DNA of 64,000 nt from Gnetum montanum. Lineage: Eukaryota > Streptophyta > Gnetopsida > Gnetales > Gnetaceae. The position numbers were made by a program, and so were the translations under genes. The notes beneath the pieces were generated by a model. It searched no databases and was not told the DNA's origin. It worked only from the letters and a program-made list of their open reading frames with translations. This document shows positions 1 to 12,899 of this stretch, in pieces; position 1 is the first letter of the stretch; the number at the start of each line of letters is the position of its first letter. The DNA lies in NCBI GenBank assembly GCA_015680685.1, contig MNCI01038110.1, positions 281,836 to 345,835 on the forward strand, written 5' to 3'.

Positions 1-2640
1 CTCCTAAATGGCTTGGATACATTCTGGGGACAACATGAGATGTTGCACTAGTTTGGGGCTCTAACTTCTCCATCTTTCACATGGCTAGATTGCACTATTG
101 TAGGGGTTTCCTAATGAATGCTAAATAAGTATGCTTTCTTCTTTGCATATTCTACATAAGGTCCCTAGCCTCTACCTCCTCTTAGGCATTTAGCTACTCC
201 TTGTGAGGGTCCTACTTGATCTCCTCTTTTTTGGGCCATGTGTAATCACACAAAGATCAATTGTTACTAAGGTTGTGTAGAGAAATTTTTATCAACTCAT
301 ACCTTACTCATTTCCTTAGTTAACAATCCATAATTACGTAGTGTGATTTTAGAGTTAGAAATATTTCTAAGAAGTGGCTCCAAAAAGTGTTATTGTTGAT
401 CTTACATCATTGGGTTTCATTAATTTCTCTACATGTGGTACTTACAATCATTTGGGTGGCTTAGGTGATTGATGAAAATTAACTCAGCATTTAAACATAA
501 AATCTTTCTTTAGTAAATATTGAATTTCTTACCCCTATGATATCCTTTGGATGATAGCAAATTTCAAAAAAGGTATGTGTACTTCCTACTGTAATACCCA
601 CCCATGACTAAGTGAAACACTCTAGGTTCAAATAGGATCAAATAGAATTGAAATTGAAATGTTAGGGAGCTAGATATTATGCATGGAAGATGGAGAGGTA
701 AAGCTCTAAGTCACAAAGAAAAATTTCAACTCCCCTAGTGGCAAATGAAGTAAATGAACATTGAAGTAGGTGGGCTGATAACTATATATAGGTAGGAAAA
801 ACCCAATATCGTGTACCTGATAACATGTATGCAATATCTTATCCCCACCGACATGCACCAAATGTAGGGACTGAGTGGAAATAATGAATTTTCAATATTT
901 ATGGAGGATTTAAGATTAAATTAGAAGGCTTGGGTATTTGGAAAATTAATTTTGAGGCACCAAAAGTGTTTCATGATGGAGTCATATATTAAAATTTGTG
1001 AAAAGGGGATAGGATGAATGGTGTATAGTAATTTTTGAGGAATGACTAATTAAAATGATAAGGGAAAGGATAGTTCACTTAGGTGAGTAGTCAGAGGATG
1101 TAAAAAAATGATGAGAGGTGAGATACCCCTACGCTCAACCATACGAATACAAGCATGTACACATGATCTAGTCAAACTCCACAGATGGACTAGTTGTGGT
1201 ACCTAGATAGTTATACGTTGATTGCAGTTTGCTTAGGTGAGTAGTTGGAGGGTATAAAATAAAGTAGTTGTGTGCAACAGGGACAAGTTACAAAAGTTAC
1301 AGAAGTGGATCCTCCCCAAAGCAAGCTCTAACCTATGACGCCTTTGTGGAACTACACCTCTAATGTCTATGGGCACAAGATAAGTTGAATGCAACATATA
1401 CTTTTGAACAAAACACACATGTTAGAACCACTGAGTTGAGATAATAACTCTGCATTACACCAACCACAAGTTATGAACATTCAGATAACGAGATGAGATG
1501 GACTACAAAAGAGATCATAAAAATCAGGGCATGATATTTCTAATGATGGTCACAATGGAATCTTGTGTGTAATTAGTGGTTAAATAACCATGTGTCTAGC
1601 TTTCCAAGTTTCAAACCAAGTCCATACCACATTGCAATGACACCACATCACTTCATCCCATTGACAAACAACCATAAGTCTACCATAGTTGTAAGGAGTA
1701 ATATCACTTGGCTTTTTGTTTAGGGGAGGAGCAAGAAAGAAGTGTCATGGTGGCACAATTTTATTATTATTATTATTATTATTATATATTTTGACGACTT
1801 TATGAAGTCTCCTACCTTTAGGCATGGGTACATGTCTTTCTAGTGGGATCCACAAAAGCTTATTTAGTGTCATTTTCAGTTGCTCTTGCTCCTATTTTTT
1901 ATTAGATCTACAAGGATATAGTTACAACCTTTTCAACATGACAGAACATATAGAAGTAGCCAAAGAGAATCTACAAATCCATTTATTGTCACACCCTTGT
2001 CATTTAACCTTGGTCCTTCACTTGTCTTTCCAAACACAATGATTATTAGATTATTTCTAGCTGGATGATGAAAAGGATTACCATTGGGACCAAAGCACGA
2101 ACCTCTTATTAATGGAATAGGTGAATGGATGTCATGTTCTCAATGTCTGAATAATCAGTCCCTTATGACTAAGCAACATAGAGAAAAACCTCACCGTAAT
2201 GCGCAACATGATCAACTTATTCATGATCGAGATTACAATAGAAAATTGAAAATAACAATTAGAAAAAGTAAAAGAAAGAGAGAAATAAAAAAAATTGTAA
2301 AACAAACAAAATAAAATAACACTTAAGAATCATGAAAATTAGAATGGAAGGTGACCCCCACAACTAAACATTTGGTCATGGCTAGGATTAATAAGTGGAT
2401 GAATAGGATCCATGCATGTATGAAATGTTTAGAACCCTTCATGCCCTAGCCATTAGGTCTCTATTGGTGGTATGGTAGCTAGGTAGAGAAATTGTTGGTC
2501 ACACACCTAATTATAGAAAGAAAAGTGGAGTAGGTTAGATGGTGTGTGTACATTATGAGGGAAATCTAGCCCACTATGGCACCCTTGACTATATGGTAGT
2601 ATGCATGGATCTATGTGTCCCTTCACATTAGTGAATTCAC
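1..2640 (-). repeat. Post-gag, pol-less interior of gypsy copy A
   Basis: Non-coding in all frames as far as I can read. It is the counterpart of 15480-17815 in copy B: shared landmarks are the block with 'ggggacaac' near 25 (15490 in B), the 'catgactaag' block near 604 (16020 in B) and the 'ctttaggcatgggt' block near 1815 (17163 in B). It contains a cluster of AATATCG-like words near 800-860 and a TTA/TAT microsatellite at about 1761-1785. No pol domain is visible. Confidence 0.55.
1109..1231 (-). repeat. Stray LTR-end fragment inside gypsy copy A, flanked by a 30-bp duplication
   Basis: These 123 bp match the first part of the family LTR: TGATGAG start, then the 'cccct..gctcaa' and 'gactagttgtgg' blocks seen at 4960, 11904 and 19998. 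The fragment is flanked by two near-copies of a 30-bp sequence (1078-1107 and 1232-1261, both starting cttaggtgagtagt). Copy B has a single uninterrupted version of the flank near 16545-16560, so the fragment is an insertion in copy A. Confidence 0.6.
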
Positions 2641-2644
2641 TGGA

Positions 2645-4843
2645 TCATGTGGATGTTGGAGTGTGAGGTGAAAGCCTAGGTATAGTGATAGGGGCTATTG
2701 ATGGAGCTAAGGAAGGTGTGGCACCAGGTTGACCTTGGGTTGGTTTAGAGGATGGAGTACATTCAGAAGCATGATTCTTGTTCCTACGGCCATGCCTAAA
2801 GAAGGGATGCTTCCAATGTTGTGTAGGGAACCTACTTTTGTTAATAGTAGTAGCATAAGTTACATTTATTGGTTGGCATGGTGGTGTGGAACCATCTAAT
2901 ACATCTAATGGCAGTGTAGAGGGAGGTGAAGGATGAGAATACCAAGGGTGAGGAGAAGTGTGAGAAGTATGAGGTGGTGATCCCTCAAGAGAAGACATCA
3001 GTCGATGGTACTTGGGAGAGTGATAACAACAATTGGAGGTAGAGGATTCAGAGCTAGTTGGAGAAATAGGATGTTGAACATAGTAGGTGTTTGGTTTTAG
3101 TAGACAGGGAGGATGTGGTTGGCCAGATAGTGGCTTCCCCCACACCCATGAGTTTTTCCATTGTGGTGGAGCAACATGTTGAGGCTAGTAATAGCTCCCC
3201 TCAGGATAGTACAATGGTTATGAGGTTGTCCATAATTACCTTGTGGAATAAGGATGCATCTAAACAAATACCTTTGTATGAATTTTGGGTGTAGCTTCCC
3301 TGACCAATGCTCATATAGATGTGACAAGACTAGGCAATGGCCCTTTGGATGGTCATATAAATAGACATCACATCCATCCTCATTATTTGTAGTTGAGCCT
3401 TTGGCCTCTTTACCCTTAGCCATTCTCCCTGGTTGTCGAACAATGTTCTTAATTGTTTCTAATTTTTGTGCCCTCTGTTTGTTTCGATTGCTAGGTTTAT
3501 TTTAGATGACCCTCTCCCTGATAGTGTCTTCTAAGTTCACACTTTGTTCATTTGCCCATATGGTCATCTTGTTATGCTTTGCCTCAATTTCATCTATCAA
3601 TTTCTATATTGGCAAAGTTTGGGATTGTATCACCCCTTTAGAATTGGTTTCTTCCTCTTCCTTATAGTTCTAGACCTTTGTTGTTTCTAAAGTTGGGTCC
3701 TACTCAAATGCTTTAGCATTCTCCCATTTAGATAATTCTCTCTCTTCTTTCACTAGACACTCTATTAGTTCTTTGACTTGGTGGTCTTGGAGCTTATATA
3801 GTTTTCCTTAGGCATACTTTCCAAGGTTCACCCTTGTTTTATTGCTAACTCCATCTATAATGCGCAATATTTGCTCTTTCTCGGAGAACCTATAACCTGG
3901 ATATTTTTAGTAAGGCATGGTATCTATCTAAGGCCATGTCCAAGGGTTCCTGTTATTCTTGTTTTCATCTTTGGATTTGTCTACTCAAGGTGGACACTTG
4001 CACCTAGGTCTAGTATCTTTTATTGAAAATTTATAACATGGTTAACCATCGTCTGATTGAATTTGGTTCTAATGATCTATACCACACTTTGGCTTTATCA
4101 ATTAATATCCTAGGAAAGAGCTTAAGCTTTTTCCATTTACTATCCACATTATTGAGCACACAAGCATCATGGAACACTTGTAAAAGATGTTGCGAATCTA
4201 AATCATAGCCTCCTACAAATTTTGAAATATTATTTAGGTCGAGCTTAGGTAGTCGACTCTTCTTGTGATGCCTATGAGATATCTTGATGGCCTCTATGAT
4301 GTGCACTAGGCTTTTAGGGACTAACAGGGGTTTATCATTGTTAGACAAGTTGTAATTAAAATCTTTATTTGATTGATGGTGATGATGGGACTTGTGTTCA
4401 TGTTCATGACCTTGAGTGTGTCTATGGGTTCAATTTTTGCTTTTATTCTAACCCTTTTATAGAGCTCTATCTCTATACCTACATTCATCTTTCTTAGAAC
4501 TAGATGTTGAAGTTGAGGGGGAAGATGAAAAGAAGGAACTAGTAGGATAGCCATGGATTCTATAATGTTCCTCAAGGTCCCTTGGTTTATCATTTCTAAG
4601 TACCAAGGAGGTCTTAGGCCTTGAGGCCATCCCTAGTTTAGGATTCATGTCATCTTCTTCAACATTGTCTACCTTAGGTGAATGTAGTCTTTGAGTGTTG
4701 TTAGGGTGGCCATGGTCATGAAAAACCCGTTCATAAGGTGGATCACTCCAATCTTCTTCATTGTATATTTTGTTAGTTCTCCAATGAATAAGAGCTCTAT
4801 ATAGTTCATAATCATTTCCACATGAGTGAGACATTGTTGTCAA
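2645..4843 (-). pseudogene. Gypsy gag relic (copy A)
   Basis: This encodes the capsid/nucleocapsid precursor of a Ty3/gypsy element. Reading 4843 to 2645, there is an acidic and serine-rich N-terminus, then a retrotransposon-gag core at about 4348-4031 with LDLNNISKFVGGYD, VDSKWKKLKLFP and DKAKVWYRSL. This matches the family pattern 'F.G.D...HL..F...C......D..K..LFP..L..KAK.W..SL'. A region near 3360 reads DHPKGHCLVLSHL, resembling the end of the CX2CX3HX4C knuckle, with the first two cysteines lost. The tail (3145-2645) is rich in Pro, Ser and His. Internal stops and frame changes occur throughout, so it is non-functional. It is parallel to copy B gag at 17816-19868. Confidence 0.75.
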
Positions 4844-4941
4844 TTTATGGTGTGTGTTTGAATACTTCTCAAAAGATATATTGTTAATACCCTTTTATAG
4901 CAATCTTGTGTAATATAACTAATCTAGATAACTAGCATCAT

Positions 4942-4958
4942 CCTCGGCAATGGTGCCA
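4942..4958 (-). other. tRNA-Asp-like primer binding site of gypsy copy A
   Basis: Minus strand reads TGGCACCATTGCCGAGG, close to the plant tRNA-Asp-type primer site TGGCGCCGTTGCCGGGG. It sits one base inside the LTR end (TGATGAG on the plus strand), where minus-strand DNA synthesis would start. The same site is found at 19980-19996 in copy B. Confidence 0.75.
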
Positions 4959-4959
4959 A

Positions 4960-5861
4960 TGATGAGTGGTGAGGCATCCCTATGCTCAATCATACAAATA
5001 TGAGCATGTACAGACGATGCAATTGAACTCCATAGATGGACTACTTGTGGAACCTAGAAAGTTATACATTGATCATAGTTTGCTATCTTCCCAGCTGGAC
5101 TACTAGTAGCTTTGTCAAGTATGGCTTAGTCCAGAGTGAGGCATATGATGTTGTCCTAATTCTACATTACTCCTGATAATAGAAAAGATAAATTGATTAA
5201 ACTAATAATGGAAGCAAAACCTAAATTAGCATATGGCAATGGTATCTGTCCTTAACTGTCCATACACGTCTTAAGTGCCAAGTGTTCACACTTAAATGCT
5301 TGTGATTAAGGAATACACATTCTACTTAATGACAGAAAAAGTAAATAACAATAAATTAAACTGTTAACTAAATAACACATTAAATAATTAAAACAACAAA
5401 AATTAATCTAAGTGAATGCTACAATAATAAAAGTAATCTTAACCTTTATTGTCAGTCATGCACGTGTCCAAGTACATCATAGTCAAAAAAGGTGGCATGC
5501 AATTACAAACGTCACACTGTAGGCATGCATTGGAAATAACTAGCTTGAAAGAAAAAAATTGAAAACTGAAAACTAAACTTCCAAAAGAACTAGAATGAAA
5601 AGAACATAACTAAACACTATCAACTTTGTGCCTAAGTGTTGTATTTATAGGCTAACACAAGAATCACGATATTGCATATACGATATCATATTTAGGCTGT
5701 GATATCACATACCCAATATTGTGTACCCAATATCCACAAGGGTTAGGTATTTAGGGATAATAAGTTCCAAAGAAAACAAGACCAACTTAGACCATGGTTA
5801 CTAGCCTTGTATGAAAAACTTAATAATGATTTTAATTAATTAACATTCTAATAAGATTGCA
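4960..5861 (-). repeat. 5' LTR of gypsy copy A
   Basis: On the plus strand it runs from TGATGAG to ATTGCA, about 902 bp, homologous along its length to 11904-12854. A TATA-like CTATAAATAC lies on the minus strand at 5641-5650, upstream of the gag it would drive. On the far side of the TATA is a cluster of GATATC/CAATATTG words (5660-5745). Divergence from the copy B LTR is substantial. Confidence 0.7.
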
Positions 5862-6234
5862 ACATGGGTAAGAGTTACCTAGACTAGTGTATCCTTATCT
5901 TACCAATATCTCTTATAGTTGATGTACCTTGATGAGGTGTAGTCAAATCTCCTAATCACTAATATCCATGAAGTCTCCAAGGAGAGGAATCTTGTTGGTT
6001 GATGTGATCAATCTTGAACATGATGTACATTTGTGATCCTCTCATAGATGTGTGGTTCAAGATTCTATTATCCATGAAAAATTATTTGAAGGATAACTTC
6101 TAGCTTGCATGGATCATCTCAAACATGAGGCACATCTAGTGGTGACGTATGGCTCTCCCTGGATCTTGGCTCCATGGTTCATCATCAAGTTTTCATTGAT
6201 CCATGGTTTTGAGTGTCCCTTAGATCATGGTTTT

Positions 6235-6700
6235 CTCTAATACCAAATGTGACATCCTATTCTCAAATGTCATGGAAAACATCAAATATATGCTATATTA
6301 GACATTAGGTATAAGAATATAACATACCAAATGTCAAATATAAGTAACATTTGACATTAAGTGTAAAAAAATAACAAGGAAAATGTAGAAGGAAAGAGGA
6401 AAAGAATGCTTTATTGATGAGTAATAGTGTATCTAGATCATGCTTTGAGTATTCCTTGGGGTTTTCTTCCTTTCACATCTATCCCTTATAGGCAATCCAA
6501 CACTACCATCATAGTTAAGTCTATTGCTGGCTAGAAGGGATGGAAAGTCCTCTTCCTATCCTGCTTTACCTAGCAACTATTACATGCCTTTACTGCTTCT
6601 ACAACTCCATGCTAATATGACCTCTATTTTCTAGGTATAAATACCTTAGATCAAACCTCCAAAGGTCATCTCAAGAGGCAAATTGATTATACAACATGCC
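6235..6700 (-). repeat. LTR start with initiator-Met primer site of another minus-strand element
   Basis: Minus strand at 6245-6235 reads TGGTATTAGAG, a close match to the initiator-Met tRNA primer site TGGTATCAGAG. It directly precedes (plus strand) the LTR start TGTGACATCC at 6248. A palindromic TATA-like GGTATAAATACC is at 6634-6645. The far end of this LTR is not resolved. The interior on its low-coordinate side (5862-6234) is only a short leader, cut off by the LTR of gypsy copy A. Confidence 0.55.
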
Positions 6701-8031
6701 CTTTTCAATCTTAATTACAACTCCCCTTTCAAGTCTTATTACGATAATTGTGATAATTGTTATGATGAAACATCATCTTTATTTGGTAGCAACATCATTT
6801 GGGAATGTGGACATTACACCTTCAAAGATAGTGGTCATCTTGTAATCCATTGCTTCGCATACTTGGTCCACCTTGTGGGCCAAGTCTATCAAAGTCTTCT
6901 CATTTTTGACTTGATCTTGTGCAAAGACCTTAACTACAATGGGAGGCTTAGTCATACCTTTAATGTTGTTATCCTTCCTTATATACGTAAGATCATGATT
7001 GTACTCCTTAGTAGACTATCACTTTTATCATTTACCCTTCATGCTTGTAATGATATCTAGGAGCACTTTGATTTATATCATAGACTTTTTGTGAACCTTG
7101 TTCATCACATACATGTTCATGTTCTTCCTTGTTTTCTATGGTAGGTCTTCCATGATGTACATCAACTACTCTCTTTGGCTAAAGAAATTATTCAAATAGT
7201 GATAAAAAATTTTCATATACCTATCCATGGTAATGTCTATAGGTTCATAAGTTCCTTACCACCATCTTTCATCTTCTTTTAGATGTTTGAAATATGGGCA
7301 TAGGTCTAAAATTTTGGGTAAAATATTTTGATCATGCCTTTCAATCTATGAATTGATTTAGAGGGTAAGGACTTGTACAAGGTTTCTACATATTTGATAA
7401 ATGCATGATGAAACAACCAAAACTTCTACGAAGCACTTACAATCCCTTACAAGTAGCAAGCATTGTTAAATGCTTGCATGTAAAGTTGGGAATCATCACT
7501 AATATACCCTTTGTATGTCTAAACATCTACCATGTTGATCTATTTAATGTGATTTTCATGAAAATTCTTTTATGTTATGTGCATAGCTTTAGTGATTTCA
7601 TGATAATCATCTCAATCAAACAAGAAAGCATCATCATCATCAAAAGGTCCAAATAAATGCAAATTTTGGAACTTGGAGAGGAGATCCTCATCTTGGGCTT
7701 TGGCTACATTTCTGATGGTAATATCTGATCATGGATCTTCATGATGGAGTGACCCTTTCTCTCTTTCTTATCCACTTATCCTTTTCTCTTCATCTAAATT
7801 GTTAAATGCAAATTTGCAATGGACCTTTCCTTCCACCATTTGATCTTAGATCTCTTACATGTAGAAGAATTTGTATTCATCATACACGAGCTCATGAGCT
7901 ACATAGAATGTGCATTCATTCTTAAGCATAATTTTCATCATGGTCTCTTTAATATCATGAAATGCAACCTTGTCTAGTTCCCTAGAGAACTATCCATAAG
8001 AATCATGCCACCTCCCCTACTTATCTTGATC
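6690..8031 (-). pseudogene. Old gypsy-like gag relic
   Basis: Minus-strand reading gives fragments typical of gag: TLYKSLPSKSIHRLKG near 7380-7330 (the 'WY.SLP..S' block) and, near 6960-6800, PIVVKVFAQDQVKNEK followed by a likely helical stretch. The N-terminal side near 7990-7860 reads AFHDIKETMMKIMLKN. Stops and frame changes are frequent. The copia element at 8037-28678 was inserted into this sequence, which should resume at 28684; I could not recognise the resumed part confidently. Confidence 0.45.
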
Positions 8032-8036
8032 ATCAT

Positions 8037-8947
8037 TGAAGGAATTTCAGGTAGTAAATAAATTACTCAATTATCTTTACTTCATTAACAATTAGCTACT
8101 AAAATTTATATTTTAAAAAATCTTCTAAATTTATGCATAATTTGGGAAGAGGAAGTACTATAAAAGATATCTATAATATAAGGTTATGTAATGTTATTTT
8201 CAATCTATTAAAAATTGCAACAATTCTAGTAATGCAATTTTGAGAGATGATAACTCAAAAGTTGTTAAGTTTTAAATGCTAAAATTTTAACTAAACCTTT
8301 TCATAGATATTAGCTTACAGATAAATCTAATATCATATCAAAGTCGTATGCAATGAGGAAGAAATAATCTAATCATTAACTATTTTTCATTCTAGTAAAA
8401 ATTCAAGATTCAAATAATCTACTAAATTATAAAGCCAATTTCTCTCGAAATACACTAGATATTAAATTAAAATTTTTATTGCAAGTAGCCACCTATTCTA
8501 ATTTTCTAATAAATCTAGAATCACTGAAAATGGTGTAAAATAACTAAGATTGATACAAATAGTCAATGTCCCAAATTCTAACTATTAAACCTCCAAGATT
8601 GAGTAAATAATAATGAATGATGTTGATGAATATTTGTGAATTGATGAAATATTAATGAATTCATGATGAAATATTTAAATTATTGGTGAAATTATATTTG
8701 TTATTTCATGATACAAATTTCCAAAAGATGCCTTGGATATATATGTATGACAAGTGGGGAAAAGTTTACAAAAAATTAATATAATATAGCCCCAAAAACC
8801 CTTTAAAAATTACACACACACACACACATTTAAGTCAAAATAACATTACAACTACACATCAATCTAGAAATTTTCTATATTTTCTTAAAATAAACTCCTA
8901 TTATAAAATAAAAGTAAAAAATTATTATTTGCTACTCTAAAATATCA
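8037..8947 (-). repeat. 3' LTR of copia element 1
   Basis: 911 bp, homologous to 27800-28678. Shared landmarks are the gatgataactca block, the run of AT-rich words and the terminal taaaataaactcctatt. It contains a short CA microsatellite at about 8811-8828 that is absent from the other LTR. Confidence 0.85.
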
Positions 8948-8959
8948 ATAATCTCTCTG

Positions 8960-10950
8960 TACAATAGAAAGCAACCTTCTTTTCATCTTTGCTTTCTTCT
9001 TTCTTTGTCATGGTCTAAATTCCTATAGATTCATTGAAATATTTGATCCTATGAGTTATGAGATTTTTTTTTATTAATAATTCAGTAAGTTGGTCTTTTG
9101 AACTAATGTGAATGGGTTTGATGATTCCACCTTTCACTTCTTTCTTGATAAAATAGTGTTTGATGTCAATGTTTTTGGATTTTTTGTGATACACATATTC
9201 TTGAGATAGTTAAATTTTTAGGGAGATAAACTTTGAATCCTAAGTGTAACAAAAGTCTATTTAGCCAGAGTCTATATTAGAGGCATTTGGCCATTTTAGT
9301 AAATTCTACTTCATAAGTGGATAAGCTAATGGATGATTGTTTCATTGATTTTTAGTATATTGAATTTTTTCCATGCATAATGAAAGCTCCTAAAATTGAT
9401 TTTCTATTATCATTGTATCCTTCCCAATTGGCATCTGAATATGCATGAATCTTATCGTCTTCTTTATTGAGTTGAATTCCAAAGTTGCAATTTTCTTTTA
9501 CATACTTGAGGAAATGCACATTTTCTTGCATGTAAGATTTTCTTTACTCTTGCATGAATGTGGATAAGTATGATGTTTCATATTCTAAATCTTATTTGGT
9601 GTGGAAAAAAAGACTAAAGTGATCTAATTATGGTTGTAGACATGGTTGCATCTATGAGGGGAGTCTTATCTTTGCTAATTAACTTTAAACTATATGACAA
9701 AGGACTACTAACTAGCTTCTTATTCTTTAGATTGAAATTTTCAATGATGGAATTTGTATACTTGGTTTGATGAATCTTCATTTCCTCCTTATTTTAATTC
9801 ACCTCAATTCCTAGAAAGTATTTGATTTTTCCAAGGTCCTTCATTTCAAATTCAGTTTTCATGTCATTCTTAAAATCATCTACTAACCTTTTATTGGTGA
9901 TAATAAAGATAATTTCATCTACCTATAGTGATATGAGAACGAATTCATATCATTCGTTCTTAAAATATAGTATTAATTCAAATATGTTATTGTAATAATT
10001 CTTTCTAATGAAATAGTCTTCAATTCTATAGAATGAGATCCTACGTGCTTGCTTTAGGCCATATAGAGCTCTTTTAAGTTTGCAAACTTTCTTTTCTCTT
10101 CCTTTGATAACATAACATTCAAACTAGTAGATGTATACTTCTTCTTCTATGTATCCATTCAAAAATGCTAAGTTGACATCCATTTGTTAAATCTTTAGAT
10201 CTTTATGTGCTACTATGAAGAGAATGAACTTGATAGTTTCAAATCTAGCCATCGATGTAAAGATTTCTTCATAGTCAATGTGTTGCTTTTATTAAATCCT
10301 CTTGCTAAAAGTCTTGCTTTATATGTTGACTTCTCCCTTCTCATTGTACTTTGTTTTATAAATTCATTTATGATTAACAATATTTTTATCTTTTTATTTG
10401 ACCACTAATTCCCATGTGTTATTTCTTAGGATGATAGTATACTATTTGTCCATGACTTCTTTTCAAACTTTTAATTTCATGACCTCATTAACAATGATTG
10501 GTTCACTTGAGATTGTTGAATATGTCATATTTGTAATATTATAAGATCTTGTAGTTCTTCATTCAGAATTTGTTTCTAGTGTTTAGATGCAAGGATGATC
10601 TCTTTAAACATAAGGTTTTGAACTTTGATATGTGTCTAATTTCTCTTCTTGTTTGAAAAAATCACTTGTATCAAACTTTGTTTCATCAAGTATAACATTT
10701 CTTAAAACATGTAATTTCTAATTCAATGGTCATAGCATCTATATCCATTAGCGTAAGGATCATATCTAAGAAATATGAATTTCTTTCCTTTGTCCAATTT
10801 TGTCAATGAATTATCTTGGGATCTTTACATAGTAATGACATCCAAATATTATCACATGACTCAAGCTAGAAATTTTGTTATATAGGAATCATATGGAGGT
10901 CTATCTTCATTTCTTTTGGTGATTATTTAATTATAAATCTAAAAAGTATC
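8960..10950 (-). pseudogene. Copia pol relic: end of integrase, reverse transcriptase, RNase H
   Basis: The minus strand gives, in order: the integrase C-terminal pattern KLDKGKKFIFLRYDP near 10770; the reverse transcriptase block QMDVNLAFLNGYIEEEVY followed by VCKLKRALYGLKQAR near 10180-10040; a degraded YVDD region (VDEIIFI) near 9920; and the RNase H block ending WEGYNDNRKS near 9410. These are classic Ty1/copia signatures. Several in-frame stops are present. The other part of the same polyprotein is at 25582-27790, separated by the nested gypsy element. Confidence 0.85.
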
Positions 10951-11903
10951 TTGAAACACCTCAAAAAATTCATGATGTAAACAAGAAGCCTTGTAGCCGA
11001 ATTTTGCATAGTAATTTTGATTAGATTTGAGAGAAAAATAAAGGCCTTGGTTTCCCTTCAAAATTTCATCTTGTGATCCTGTTTTGTCAAAATCCCATTG
11101 CAATTGCACAATGTAAAGTGTAATCCATGGTCTTGAACATGAAAAATGTCATGAATTACACTAGAGAAGTGTAATTAGATCCCACAATGTTAAAACATTG
11201 ACCTTCCCAATGCAAACTCTCAAAAACATTGGTGATAAAAAGATTGTAGTTTTAGGCCATAAAATTGCTTTAAAATGTCATATAATTTCTCAAGAAGCTT
11301 CTTGAAACCTAAGTAATAAAGAAATAACAATTTGTGACCTATTTTAGCACAAATAGACACAATTTTTGAGACTTTTTTAAATAAGAAAACTTTTGATAGT
11401 ATAGACCTTTTTAGAAGAAAAAACCTTTTTTGGCAAGGAGACCCTTTTTGGCAAGTAAGCATAGGGAGACTTATATATCCTTTTCTAGCCTTCATCTAGA
11501 GATGATCAGGGATAGTAGAGAGAACCTGTTGCAACATTTATTTCAAGGGAACATCAATCAAGATAGACATGTGTAGGATAGTTGTAGAACACACCTTGCC
11601 TACCTACACTAGATCTTAAAAAATAATTTTAAAGAGATCTCTAAACTATTTATGTTTTGAAAGCCACATGATCTATACTCTCTAAACCTTTTTTTTTTCA
11701 CTTTTTATAACATTGAATACAAAATCTATAGTTATTTCCTGCATTCTCTTGGTTTATCCACAAATCCACTGTTGGATCTAATATTGTCATATTTTCATCC
11801 ATTGTTGGTTATTTTAATCAGTTACATATTTTTAAGTTCTTAGATGATCGACAAGATCACCTAAGGTACCTTAGATTCTTTTAAGACTCATGGATTCTGA
11901 GAT
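10950..11903 (+). repeat. Left (5') LTR of the plus-strand gypsy element
   Basis: Homologous to 24600-25580. Shared blocks include attcatgat near 10970, 'caagtaagcataggga' near 11451, the 'gatcaatcaagatag' region near 11540 and 'gatcacctaag' near 11855. A TATA-like ttatatatcc lies at about 11470. The outer boundary is blurred. The inner boundary is set by the start of copy B at 11904. Confidence 0.65.
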
Positions 11904-12854
11904 TGATGAGCAACTAGGTACCCCTACACAACCATACAAATATGAGTGTTCACACATGATCTAGTTGAACTCCGCACATGGACTAGTTGTGGCATCTAGA
12001 TAGTTACATGTTGATCACAATTCACTGTCTTCCCACCTGGGCTAGTATTTTCTTTGTCACATATGATTTAGTCCAAAGTGAGGTGTATGATATGAGTCTA
12101 ACACTAGGCTACTCCTAGAGACAATGAAAAATAATCTAAATTGAATTAACAAGTAATAGGAAATAAAGTCTAAGCTAGCCTAAGTGCGATGAGCATCCAT
12201 CCTTAATCATTTGTGCATATCTTGGACCTCATGTACTACTTCTAGGATTACCAAGCGTATGTTACTTGAGCACTCCTAGATACGCTATTGGGTTACCAAG
12301 TAGTTACACTTAAATGTTCATAATTAGGTCATACTCATTTCACAATTAACAACAGGAATAGTAAATGATGATAAATAAATATTAATTAAGAATAAATAAA
12401 TAACAATAATAATTAAGCAATTAAAACTAATTGAATGCAATAATGATGGAGTAATCTTGATCTTTATTGCCAATCATGTGTGTGTCCAAGTATGTCACAC
12501 TCGAATAAAGGTTCCATACACTAACAATCATCACACTATGGGCATCCGCTAGGGAAAGAATTGAAATGAACTAAAAATGAACAAAAAGACTCTACTCCTA
12601 TACTTCCTTCCTTCCTGTGCATCCAAATGTGTATTTATAGGCTTACATAGGAATCACGATATTGTTATTCAGGCCACGATATCACATATCTAATATTGAG
12701 AATCAAATATCCCAGCCTAGCAAATCATGATATCATACCCCCATGACTAAATGAAATCTCATTCTCAAGTTAAAAAAAATGAAAACAAGTTTAATTGATT
12801 ACACAGTTGATAGGTATGGGATTATTAACTAACTAAGAATTTATTCATGTTGCA
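11904..12854 (-). repeat. 3' LTR of gypsy copy B
   Basis: 951 bp from TGATGAG to TTGCA on the plus strand, alignable to 4960-5861. The minus-strand TATA-like CTATAAATAC is kept at about 12631-12640, followed by a cluster of GATATTG/GATATC words (12655-12730). Confidence 0.75.
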
Positions 12855-12899
12855 GTGGAGAATTGAATACAACAAAATTGGGACACAAACATAGAATTA

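Larger units (their letters stand above)
1..5861 (-). mobile_element. Ty3/gypsy-type LTR element, copy A (5' part, cut by window start)
   Basis: Read on the minus strand, this is a 5' LTR (4960-5861), a tRNA-Asp-like primer site (4942-4958), a gag relic (4843 down to about 2645) and then a long stretch without recognisable pol. It aligns by eye, block after block, with copy B at 11904-20100. For example, the gag core, the zinc-knuckle stretch and the segment with 'ctttaggcatgggt' occur in both, in the same order. The 3' half would lie left of the window. Every frame is broken by stops. No reverse transcriptase or integrase motif was found between gag and the window edge, so the family looks non-autonomous (inference). 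Confidence 0.75.
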
